Assembly: GCA_029942245.1 (NCBI GenBank)
Contig: JAOZTN010000014.1
Location: 1-43,380, forward strand
Direction of reading: 5' to 3'
Length of the DNA: 43,380 nt
From: B18-G4 sp003648575
GTDB taxonomy: Bacteria > Bacteroidota > Bacteroidia > Bacteroidales > B18-G4
Shown here in pieces: positions 1 through 7,303 of the stretch; position 1 is the first letter of the stretch, and each line of letters starts with the position of its first letter. The translations under genes were made by a program, and so were the position numbers. The notes under the pieces were generated by a model, which saw only the letters and a list, made by a program, of their open reading frames with translations, had not been told where the DNA came from and did no database searches.

Positions 1-53
1 ACCCAGATCAATACGGGCCAGATGATGAGCCAGATAATTTCTGTTGTATACAT
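1..53 (-). CDS. Very small membrane protein after cydB (partial, N-terminus only)
   Basis: An ATG at 53 opens a minus-strand frame that runs off the window edge. The 17 visible codons begin MYTTEIIWLIIWPVLIW, which is a hydrophobic, Trp-rich start of a membrane helix. It begins 17 bases past the cydB stop, so it is probably the last gene of the cyd operon. Many bd oxidases carry a single-helix accessory subunit of about 30-40 residues encoded after cydB (CydX/CydS type), and position and character fit such a role. No sequence match to proteobacterial CydX is claimed. The length and C-terminus cannot be seen here. Confidence 0.5.
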   Translation of the reverse strand, partial: MYTTEIIWLIIWPVLIW

Positions 54-70
54 AGGAGTATTTTTTCAGT

Positions 71-1231
71 TTAGTAAATGTGTGTATCCTCATCCTCCAT
101 TTCCTCAGCCGTGATCTTCTTGTTGCTAATGGCTTTCCAGGCATACCAGATATAGGCCACCACAAATGGAACCATCAGCGATACATAGCTCATGGCGGTG
201 AGGGTGTAATGACTTGATGATGCATTCTCAATGGTAAGCGAACTCTGGATATCTGTATAAGAAGGATAGAAGGCTGTGTTATTGAACCCGGCTACCAGGA
301 AGAGGGCAAATATCGTGAGGAATGTACCAATGCCGCCATGCCAGAGCACCTTGTTGTGACATTTCTTATAATCCATGAGTGGCCTGATAATTCCAAGCAA
401 AACAATCAGCACACCCAGGATAAAGATCACCAGTACTACAGGCATCTCCAACAGGTTGTGCAGGTATTTATATGCTTCCATGGTGACCATTTTGCTTTCC
501 GGGTCAACAGCATAGCCTTTCATAAGCAGCAGGTTGGCCACAAAGAAGAGGAAGAAGACGAGGAATGGGGCTGCATTCATGATAAGCTTCTTTTTCAGCC
601 TGGCATTGATGTTCTCTTCATCCACCGATTTCATGAAATACTGTATCGCCAGAACCCTGGCCAGGAAGAATACAGCAAGGCCAAGCGATAGGTTCACAAA
701 TGTCTCATATCTGGCAAAGTTAAAGGCCAGTTCCAGCCCACGGTAGGGTGTTTCCCATTCTACCTGGTTCATCATATTAAGCCTGAAGGGTGAACCGGTG
801 AAGAAAGTAGCTACTGCTGTACCCACCAGCACGGTGCCCAGTAAGCCGTTTACAAACAGGAAGCCTTCGTAGGTCTTTTTGCCCAGGAAGTTTCCTGCCC
901 TGCTCCGGTATTCATAGGCTACAGCCTGAATAATGAATGCAAATAGTATGAGCATCCATACCCAGTATGCACCTCCGAAGCTGGTGGCGTAAAACAAGGG
1001 GAAGGATGCAAAGAATGCCCCGCCAAATGTTACCAGGGTAGTAAACGTAAATTCCCATTTACGGCCAAGGGCGTTGACCAGTATGGTGCGTTCCATATCT
1101 GTCTTTCCAAGGCAATAGATCATGGTCTGGCCACCCTGAACAAACATCAGGAAAACCAGTATCGCAGCAAGGATGGACACGATGATCCACCAGTACTGCT
1201 GTAATGCTAATAATGATAGTGTTTCAAACAT
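71..1231 (-). CDS. cydB: Cytochrome bd ubiquinol oxidase subunit II
   Basis: This is the second large subunit of cytochrome bd, a quinol oxidase in the inner membrane that reduces O2 to water without pumping protons. The 386-residue protein is almost entirely hydrophobic, with about eight or nine membrane segments, and ends in an acidic cytoplasmic tail (EEMEDEDTHIY). The length is normal for the family. It starts one base after the cydA stop codon, so the two are translationally coupled. The assignment rests on overall character and on the adjacent clear cydA. CydB itself carries few diagnostic catalytic residues. Confidence 0.95.
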   Translation of the reverse strand: MFETLSLLALQQYWWIIVSILAAILVFLMFVQGGQTMIYCLGKTDMERTILVNALGRKWEFTFTTLVTFGGAFFASFPLFYATSFGGAYWVWMLILFAFIIQAVAYEYRSRAGNFLGKKTYEGFLFVNGLLGTVLVGTAVATFFTGSPFRLNMMNQVEWETPYRGLELAFNFARYETFVNLSLGLAVFFLARVLAIQYFMKSVDEENINARLKKKLIMNAAPFLVFFLFFVANLLLMKGYAVDPESKMVTMEAYKYLHNLLEMPVVLVIFILGVLIVLLGIIRPLMDYKKCHNKVLWHGGIGTFLTIFALFLVAGFNNTAFYPSYTDIQSSLTIENASSSHYTLTAMSYVSLMVPFVVAYIWYAWKAISNKKITAEEMEDEDTHIY

Positions 1232-1232
1232 C

Positions 1233-2840
1233 TTATTGTCCTCCTTCTTTAGGTCCTTTTTTAATGACTTTAAACATGATCTTCAGCTCTGCGATCAGCA
1301 GTACTGTAAAGGTCACCACAAACATCCAGAATGTGATCTGTACATTGCTGGCAGAATTCTTGGTAACCGCTGCAATAGTAGGCATCAGATCCTGGATTAC
1401 CCAGGGCTGCCGTCCCATTTCGGCCAGCAACCATCCGGCCTGCTGTGCTATGTATACCAGCGGAATGCCGAGAATAGCTGCCCAGAGTATCCATTTCCTG
1501 CGTTCCAGCTTTCCATTGAGCACATTGATAAGTGAAAGAATAAAAATGAGTAAGAAATATCCTGAAAGGATAACCATTGCATGGAATGAGTAGAAAGAGA
1601 TCGGGACACTCGGTATCAGATCTCTTGGATCGTCATAGTATCCATAGCCGAAATAAGCGAAATAATTGTCGAGCCATACCTGGTTGGAAAAGAGTGCTCC
1701 CAGTGAATCGGCTTTTTCCTGGAATGCTAATCTTACCATTTCATTGCCCCTGCTTTCTTCAGCGATCTTCTTCGCTTCTTTGTAACTGTACAGGGTGTTG
1801 ATGGCGATCCGTCCTCTTTCCATACGCTCAGGGTAAGAAAGTATAACATCGCCATTTTTTTTGGTATAACCATTCACCAGGTCTTTGATGCCGGGCACAT
1901 AGGCGCCTGCTTCAAGGAAGGCCAAATACGACAACATATCAGGGATCTCCAGAGAGAAGGCAAACTTTCTTTCATTCACGTTTGCTACATCGGGTTCAAC
2001 CTTTTCCATGAAACCTATGGCTACAAGTGGTGCGTTAGTTTGTCCTTCGTACATCCCTTCCATGGCGGCAAATTTCATGGGCTGTTTGTCGGCAACCTGC
2101 CTGGCTGATTCATCACCGGCATGAATGTTCATCAGGGACATGATCAGTCCAAAGACTGCAGCAACAACGATGCTTCTTTTCGCGAAAACAGTGTGACGCT
2201 TCTTGAGCAGGTACCATGCGCTGACACCGATCACAAAGATGGCAGCCAGTACATATCCTGAGGTAATGGTATGCAGGAACTTGTTGATGGCAACAGGGGA
2301 GAAAAGTATATCCCAGAAATTCATCATTTCATTACGGGCTGTCTCGGGGTTGAAACGCATGCCAACAGGATTTTGCATCCATGCATTGGCAACCAGTATC
2401 CATAAGGCAGAGAGACTGGCTCCAAAGGCAACCAACCAGGTAGAAAGCAAGTGGAATTTCTTGCTCACTTTATTCCAGCCAAAGAACATGATTGCTATGA
2501 AGGTAGACTCCATAAAGAAGGCCATGATACCTTCGATGGCCAGCGGGGCACCGAATATGTCGCCCACAAACCACGAATAATTCGACCAGTTTGTTCCGAA
2601 TTCAAATTCCAGGATGATCCCGGTTGCTACTCCGATTGCGAAATTGATCCCAAATAATGTCATCCAGAATTTAGTGATCTTTTTCCACTCAGGATTGCCA
2701 GTCTTTACATAAATAGACTCCATTATGGCAATAATGAAAGCCAGGCCAAGGGTCAGGGGTACAAAGATCCAGTGAAACATGGCTGTCACTGCAAATTGTA
2801 ATCGCGACCAGTCGACCAATGTCAAGTCAACATTTTCCAT
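1233..2840 (-). CDS. cydA: Cytochrome bd ubiquinol oxidase subunit I
   Basis: This is the haem-bearing catalytic subunit of cytochrome bd. It oxidises quinol on the periplasmic side and reduces O2 with high affinity. The N-terminal helix contains FHWIFVPLTLGLA, with His23 in the place of the conserved haem ligand. A second candidate ligand His lies in NKFLHTITSGY. The family signature GRQPWVIQDLMPT is at residues 476-488. A long hydrophilic segment in the middle is the quinol-binding Q-loop. At 535 residues it is full length. It follows the DUF4492 gene by four bases and is coupled to cydB. Confidence 0.97.
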   Translation of the reverse strand: MENVDLTLVDWSRLQFAVTAMFHWIFVPLTLGLAFIIAIMESIYVKTGNPEWKKITKFWMTLFGINFAIGVATGIILEFEFGTNWSNYSWFVGDIFGAPLAIEGIMAFFMESTFIAIMFFGWNKVSKKFHLLSTWLVAFGASLSALWILVANAWMQNPVGMRFNPETARNEMMNFWDILFSPVAINKFLHTITSGYVLAAIFVIGVSAWYLLKKRHTVFAKRSIVVAAVFGLIMSLMNIHAGDESARQVADKQPMKFAAMEGMYEGQTNAPLVAIGFMEKVEPDVANVNERKFAFSLEIPDMLSYLAFLEAGAYVPGIKDLVNGYTKKNGDVILSYPERMERGRIAINTLYSYKEAKKIAEESRGNEMVRLAFQEKADSLGALFSNQVWLDNYFAYFGYGYYDDPRDLIPSVPISFYSFHAMVILSGYFLLIFILSLINVLNGKLERRKWILWAAILGIPLVYIAQQAGWLLAEMGRQPWVIQDLMPTIAAVTKNSASNVQITFWMFVVTFTVLLIAELKIMFKVIKKGPKEGGQ

Positions 2841-2844
2841 AGTA

Positions 2845-3066
2845 CTAATTGGTATTAGTTATTTGCTCTATAACGTGATCGCTCCGTTCCTCATCGGAAT
2901 CGAAGTTGGTATTTAGAAAGTTAGGGAAGAAAAACAGTTTGAGAATGGCAAACATGATGAACAGCTTGATCAGGATGATTAACCACAGCCTTTTGCCGAC
3001 AGGGCTGAGGTTGCTGAAGCCGTCGTAGTAGAAATTAAAAACCCGTGCAAAGACGTTTTTCTTCAA
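2845..3066 (-). CDS. DUF4492 small membrane protein of the cyd operon
   Basis: This 73-residue protein has a basic, aromatic N-terminus (FARVFNFYYDGF), one strong membrane segment at about residues 27-48, and an acidic C-terminal tail. It matches the pattern of DUF4492, a family found almost only in Bacteroidota immediately upstream of cydA. It ends four bases before cydA and is the first gene of the cyd unit, so it is very likely co-expressed with the oxidase. Its biochemical role is not known to me. Assembly factor or accessory subunit of cytochrome bd is an inference from linkage and size. Confidence 0.85.
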   Translation of the reverse strand: MKKNVFARVFNFYYDGFSNLSPVGKRLWLIILIKLFIMFAILKLFFFPNFLNTNFDSDEERSDHVIEQITNTN

Positions 3067-3153
3067 AACGCATTATTTTTTATAATCCGGCGAAAATATA
3101 AGTCTGTAATAAATTATAAATATTGTTTTTCTTGAATCAGAGGAGAACGATTG

Positions 3154-3528
3154 CTATTTCACAGGTTTTTTTGCTCTTTCTTGCATCTCAAGCATTTCGA
3201 TCTCTCCGACCTCATAATCTTTGTCTTCAATCGCTGCTTTGATATCGTCTGTACTGATTACTGTTGGGTCAAACTTAACTTTAGCTTGCTCATATTCTAA
3301 TGATACTTTAGCTTTTTTAACCCCCTCGAGCTCAGTCAGCACTGTGGTGATGGTATTAACGCAACTTTCGCAGTGCATACCCTTTATATCGATGACTGCA
3401 ATCTGCAGTTCCTTTTTAACGGCCTCAACTTTTTCAGTTTCTTCCGTATTTGTCTGTTCTGTATTTACGCTAACATCGCAGGCAGTAAAGATGAATGTCA
3501 GGATGAGGAGAAATAAGATATTTTTCAT
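3154..3528 (-). CDS. Heavy-metal-associated (HMA) domain lipoprotein
   Basis: The 124-residue protein starts with a lipoprotein signal: hydrophobic residues 4-15, then FTAC with Cys17 as the lipidation site. A charged Glu/Thr linker follows. A ferredoxin-like HMA domain with the metal motif GMHCESC (Cys53 and Cys56) occupies about residues 41-110. Such domains bind Cu(I) or another soft metal. This one would sit in the periplasm, anchored by lipid. Its position between the cbb3 assembly genes and cydAB suggests delivery or buffering of copper for the oxidase, which is an inference. Mercury-type binding is an alternative. Confidence 0.85.
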   Translation of the reverse strand: MKNILFLLILTFIFTACDVSVNTEQTNTEETEKVEAVKKELQIAVIDIKGMHCESCVNTITTVLTELEGVKKAKVSLEYEQAKVKFDPTVISTDDIKAAIEDKDYEVGEIEMLEMQERAKKPVK

Positions 3529-3610
3529 GTTTGGAGATTGTTTAGTTCGATAACAAATCTAGTTATTTTCATTAACCCGGATGATTGGGCTTAAATAATG
3601 ATCCTATGCT

Positions 3611-3735
3611 CTACCGTGGAGCAACCTCGATATCTTTCACATCTTCCATGGTGACATAACCACCGCCTGAACAGGCCGAAAAGGCTATGCCAAGACCGAT
3701 GACAACAGCAAATAGCAATGTGACTTTTTTATCAT
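3611..3735 (-). pseudogene. Tiny lipoprotein with an apparent one-base frameshift
   Basis: An ATG at 3735 starts a lipoprotein-like MIKK in frame 0, but that frame stops soon after. The neighbouring frame encodes VTLLFAVVIGLGIAFSAC followed by SGGGYVTMEDVKDIEVAPR and a TAG at 3613-3611. That is a good signal helix with a lipobox Cys, but it has no start codon of its own. One extra A in the A6 run at 3725-3730 (minus-strand sense) would join the parts into a 41-residue lipoprotein. Either the gene is broken, the sequence has a homopolymer error, or slippage on the A-run restores it. The neighbours are SafE upstream and the HMA lipoprotein downstream, both on the same strand. Confidence 0.5.
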
Positions 3736-3806
3736 TTTGGATTTATTGGTTTTTCAATTTAAAGTGTAAAAGTAGGAAAATATTAGCCTGGTTTTATTAT
3801 CTCCTC

Positions 3807-4508
3807 CTAGTGGCAGCATTCCATCTCGATAGGTTCTTCCTTGTCAAATTTAGGGCTCACATATTTTATACCCAGGTTCATGCCACGCAAAATAAAGAGA
3901 ATCCCGATGATTACAATAAATATGGGAATAATCACCCTGATCTTATTCCGAAACTTCACGCTGATTACGTTTCCTAAAATTGAAAGGGCCATCATCACCG
4001 GGATGGTTCCCAGGCCGAATATGATCATGTATAAAATGCCATCTTTCACCTCACCACTCACGATTGCTCCGGCAATGGCTATATATACAAGCCCGCAGGG
4101 GAGGAAGCCGTTCAGTATCCCTATAGTAAAAAGGGATGAATATGACCTGATGGAAAACATCTTTCCAAATTTTCCCTTCAGACGGGAAATCATCTGATAG
4201 GTTGATTTTTCAAGGTTGACCTTACGAAATAAAACCGGAAAGAGGACCGACAATATCATAAGTACTCCGATGATGATGGAAACCCATTGCTGCAGCCCGC
4301 CTAAAGAAATGCCCTTGCCGATCAAGCCGAAGATAAAGCCCAGTATGCCATAGGTAATTGTACGGCCAATATTATAAATAAAACTGCTGGCAATGCGTTC
4401 CGTCCAGGTGTTGGTTTTCAGGGGTAGGGCAATGGCTATGGGGCCACACATCCCGATGCAGTGAAAACTCCCAAGGAGTCCCAGTACTAAAGCTGATATG
4501 TATTCCAT
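3807..4508 (-). CDS. SafE/TauE-like (UreH-domain) membrane protein of the cbb3 cluster
   Basis: This is a 233-residue polytopic protein with about six membrane segments. The first helix carries SFHCIGMCGPIAIALPL (His16, Cys17, Cys21), the hallmark of the sulfite-exporter/UreH-domain family that regularly follows ccoH in Bacteroidota. The C-terminus is MECCH, which adds two more possible metal ligands. Genes of this type are thought to support copper or thiol handling during cytochrome oxidase assembly. The start is four bases after the ccoH stop, so it belongs to the cco operon. The substrate is not established, and the copper role is an inference from Cys/His content and context. Confidence 0.8.
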   Translation of the reverse strand: MEYISALVLGLLGSFHCIGMCGPIAIALPLKTNTWTERIASSFIYNIGRTITYGILGFIFGLIGKGISLGGLQQWVSIIIGVLMILSVLFPVLFRKVNLEKSTYQMISRLKGKFGKMFSIRSYSSLFTIGILNGFLPCGLVYIAIAGAIVSGEVKDGILYMIIFGLGTIPVMMALSILGNVISVKFRNKIRVIIPIFIVIIGILFILRGMNLGIKYVSPKFDKEEPIEMECCH

Positions 4509-4512
4509 TGGA

Positions 4513-4956
4513 TCAATTGATTATTACTTGTTCCTGGAAATATTTAACACCCGCGGCAGTCCAGTCAAGTTTAATAATGTATTTACCAGGCAGCAGCTCT
4601 CCTGCCGGAAGGATCTGGGATGAATTCGAATCGAGTGCAATCTCGTAATAGATATCCTCTTTATCATCCGAAGGCCTGTAGATCAATATACTGCCTTTCA
4701 CCTGCTTCTGGTCAAAGAATTCAGGGAAGCGAATGAAGATCAAAGAGTCTGCACTCAGCCCGATACTGACCTTTTCGGTCAGTGCTTCGGCGTTTGCTTG
4801 CTTTTCCATCTGGGAATCAAAGTTCAATTCCTTGGGGTAATAATCCTCTTCAACCAGCTTGACCTTCTGTGTGTTGGCAAATATTACAAATGAAATGATT
4901 GCTATCAGGAATAGAATGATAAAAATCAGAATCCCTGTTCCCCAGTTTATTTTCAT
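4513..4956 (-). CDS. ccoH: FixH/CcoH family cbb3 oxidase assembly protein
   Basis: The 147-residue protein has one N-terminal membrane helix (about residues 6-27) followed by a periplasmic beta-rich domain. This is the layout of FixH. It begins with KINWGTGILIFIILFL and continues with KLVEEDYYPKELNFD, which resembles the conserved EDYY region after the helix in this family. FixH/CcoH is required for stable assembly of cbb3 oxidase. It lies six bases after ccoG and four before the SafE gene, the usual ccoG-ccoH-safE order. Confidence 0.9.
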   Translation of the reverse strand: MKINWGTGILIFIILFLIAIISFVIFANTQKVKLVEEDYYPKELNFDSQMEKQANAEALTEKVSIGLSADSLIFIRFPEFFDQKQVKGSILIYRPSDDKEDIYYEIALDSNSSQILPAGELLPGKYIIKLDWTAAGVKYFQEQVIIN

Positions 4957-4962
4957 AAAGTC

Positions 4963-6378
4963 TTACTTTTCCGGACCAATAAAGGTCGCTTTAGCTGTAT
5001 CGATCAATATCCCTTCACTGTAAATGCCAACTTCGATGTCCAATTTGTGGCTTGTTACATCTGCATTGTTCAAATATATAAAAAATACAGATTCACCGAT
5101 ACTCTGGCCAGGCACAAGGATGCTTTCACCGATGATCTGAATCTCACCGTCCTGCGACAAGAGCTTTAGCTCTACAGGTAAATCATAATTGGTTTTATTT
5201 ATCAGCTTAATGTTGTACAGGTTGCTGATCCTGTTGTCAGTTTGTTCCTGATACAGCGATCCTGCTGCACGCATAACGGTGGCCTCAATATCGCTACGTG
5301 AAAGCAAAGAGTAGTTAACAATACCAAGGAGAACAACGAGCACAGCTGTATAAGCTATGGTCCTGATGGAGAATTTGAACTTCTCCCGTTCAGCGATCAT
5401 CTTTTCTGAAGCATATCGAATAAGTCCCGGCTTCATGCCTATGGCCTTCATCTGAGAATTACAGGCATCAATACAACAGGCACAATTGATGCATTCAAGC
5501 TGTGTTCCATTGCGAATATCGATCCCGGTGGGGCATACCTGTACGCATTGTTGGCAATTGATGCAATCGCCCAGCCCAAGCGCTGACCTGTCCTCATTTT
5601 TGTGAAAAGTGCCTTTTGGATCCCCTCTTTCATAGTCATATGAGATCACAATACTGTTCCTGTCGAGCAGCACACCCTGAAGCCTTCCGTATGGGCATAC
5701 AATGGTACATACCTGCTCGCGAAACCATGAAAAGATGAAGTAGAATACGGTCGAAAAAGCAAGCATCCCGGCCAGGCCGATAATATGATCCCGGGCATCG
5801 CCCGTAACAATATCTTTCCAGGCATCCACTCCAATGATGTACATCAGGAAGAAATTGGATACAGTGAAAGAGATCAGGTAAAATATGGCATGCTTGATTC
5901 CTTTCCTGATAATTTTATTTGCATTCCAGGCTTGTTCATTAAGCTTTTTCTGAGCATGCTGGCTCCCTTCGATCCAGTATTCTATTCTTCTGAAAACAAC
6001 TTCCATGAAAACTGTTTGCGGACAGGCCCAACCGCACCATATCCTGCCATATGTCACGGTAAACAAGATGATAAAAACAATCATAGAGATCATTGCCAGG
6101 AAGAAGAGGTGGAAGTCCTGGGGCCAGAACTGAACCCCGAAGATGACAATTTTTCGTTCGATAAAATTAAGAAGAAGCAATGGTTCCCCGTTAATGGTAA
6201 TGAAGGGAGTGGCAAAGAATATTGCTAACAGAATGATGCCTGCCAGGTTGCGGGCGGAAGTAAATTTCCCTTTAGATTGCTTTGCATACACCCACAAGCG
6301 TTTCCCTTTTTCATCGATCGTTGCCAGCTGATCGCGAAATGATGTTTTTTCTTGTTCTTCTTTTTTAAACTGTACCAT
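4963..6378 (-). CDS. ccoG: Cytochrome c oxidase accessory protein CcoG (FixG/RdxA-like ferredoxin)
   Basis: A 471-residue membrane iron-sulfur protein. Membrane helices in the first half surround CGWACPQTVFMEVVFRR, a motif shared with the NapH/NosR group. Two 4Fe-4S cluster motifs lie at residues 272-306 (CINCQQCVQVCP and CINCACCIDAC). After one more helix, a beta-sandwich domain fills about residues 375-471. CcoG is reported to act in copper reduction and insertion for the cbb3 binuclear centre. The gap of 96 bases to ccoP upstream is wider than elsewhere in the cluster. The length is typical. Confidence 0.95.
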   Translation of the reverse strand: MVQFKKEEQEKTSFRDQLATIDEKGKRLWVYAKQSKGKFTSARNLAGIILLAIFFATPFITINGEPLLLLNFIERKIVIFGVQFWPQDFHLFFLAMISMIVFIILFTVTYGRIWCGWACPQTVFMEVVFRRIEYWIEGSQHAQKKLNEQAWNANKIIRKGIKHAIFYLISFTVSNFFLMYIIGVDAWKDIVTGDARDHIIGLAGMLAFSTVFYFIFSWFREQVCTIVCPYGRLQGVLLDRNSIVISYDYERGDPKGTFHKNEDRSALGLGDCINCQQCVQVCPTGIDIRNGTQLECINCACCIDACNSQMKAIGMKPGLIRYASEKMIAEREKFKFSIRTIAYTAVLVVLLGIVNYSLLSRSDIEATVMRAAGSLYQEQTDNRISNLYNIKLINKTNYDLPVELKLLSQDGEIQIIGESILVPGQSIGESVFFIYLNNADVTSHKLDIEVGIYSEGILIDTAKATFIGPEK

Positions 6379-6474
6379 GTGCTAAAGATAATGCGGAAAA
6401 AAAACAAGTAGCAACCCCATGGCTGCTACTTGATCATTAAAAAATATGTTTCAGATCAGGTCAGCGTAAGAAGC

Positions 6475-7068
6475 CTAATTGCATACTTCTCCCTGCGGCT
6501 CTTTGGGGTTCGGTGGATCAGTGCCTTGCAGGCTCAGGATAAAGCTTGCTACCTGCTGAATCTGGACAGGCGGAAGCTGACTTTCCCAGGAGATCATCCC
6601 CTTTTCCGGGACACCCACTACAATAATGTTGTAAAGGTCTGATATGTCGCAGCCATGGATCCAGTACTCATCGGTCATATTCGGCCCAACCAGGCCCTGT
6701 CCTTCTGCCAGGTGACACACCGCACATTGGTTGTCATATATTACTTTGCCTGCCGCCATACTGGCTTCATCAGTCAATAAAGTAACTGTAGAAGCATCAA
6801 GCATGGAACCGTTACCCGGCTTGCTGTATTTCAATTTGGCGTCGGCCATTTCGATATCATACTCCTCGTGCTGTAAAACACCCCAGCCAGTCACATGATA
6901 ACGTAAAACATATATTACGCTGAAGATAATGGTAAAATAAAACAACCATAACCACCATTTTGGCAGATTATTATCGAGTTCCTTGATCCCGTCATAATCA
7001 TGATCTTCAATTATCTTATCACCGGTCAGCTCGTCGGTTTCAAAATGAACACCTTTATGTTCTTCCAT
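6475..7068 (-). CDS. ccoP: cbb3 cytochrome c oxidase subunit III, single-haem form
   Basis: A 197-residue membrane-anchored cytochrome c. The N-terminus has the FixP-type region (EDHDYDGIKELDNNLPKWW), followed by one membrane helix at about residues 38-56. A periplasmic c-type domain follows, with one CAVCH haem motif (115-119) and a likely axial Met158 in EKGMISW. Classical proteobacterial CcoP has two haem domains and about 300 residues, and this version has only one. It would receive electrons from a periplasmic donor or from ACIII and pass them to CcoO. It lies 18 bases after ccoQ. Confidence 0.93.
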   Translation of the reverse strand: MEEHKGVHFETDELTGDKIIEDHDYDGIKELDNNLPKWWLWLFYFTIIFSVIYVLRYHVTGWGVLQHEEYDIEMADAKLKYSKPGNGSMLDASTVTLLTDEASMAAGKVIYDNQCAVCHLAEGQGLVGPNMTDEYWIHGCDISDLYNIIVVGVPEKGMISWESQLPPVQIQQVASFILSLQGTDPPNPKEPQGEVCN

Positions 7069-7086
7069 ATCTTGAAATTTTTGGTT

Positions 7087-7275
7087 TTATAATCCAGATA
7101 CTGTGCTATTGTCATCTTCGAGGGGGATCTTCCCATTTGCCTTTACCGTTTGTTTGTCAAGTTTAAGTACATAAACCAACATGGCGCTAAAGAAAACAAA
7201 GAATATAAGCAGGGCGATGATCGTGAAGATCTCCACCCCCTCGATAGATTCCAATTGCTGTATTACTATTTTCAT
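7087..7275 (-). CDS. ccoQ: Small cbb3 oxidase subunit (CcoQ-like)
   Basis: This 62-residue protein has a single membrane helix at about residues 17-38 and a short hydrophilic C-terminus. It lies between ccoNO and ccoP, the conserved place of CcoQ. Proteobacterial CcoQ stabilises the association of CcoP with the core, and the same role is inferred here. Sequence similarity in this family is low, so the call depends mainly on position, size and topology. Confidence 0.8.
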   Translation of the reverse strand: MKIVIQQLESIEGVEIFTIIALLIFFVFFSAMLVYVLKLDKQTVKANGKIPLEDDNSTVSGL

Positions 7276-7303
7276 ACTTCTAATTTATTGATCCGAAAAG
7301 GAA

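Noticed and set aside
3067..3153. Promoter and FNR-type box before the cyd unit
   Set aside because: TATTTTCG-like sequences are present, but no TTG lies at correct spacing and no TTGAT-N4-ATCAA palindrome could be found.
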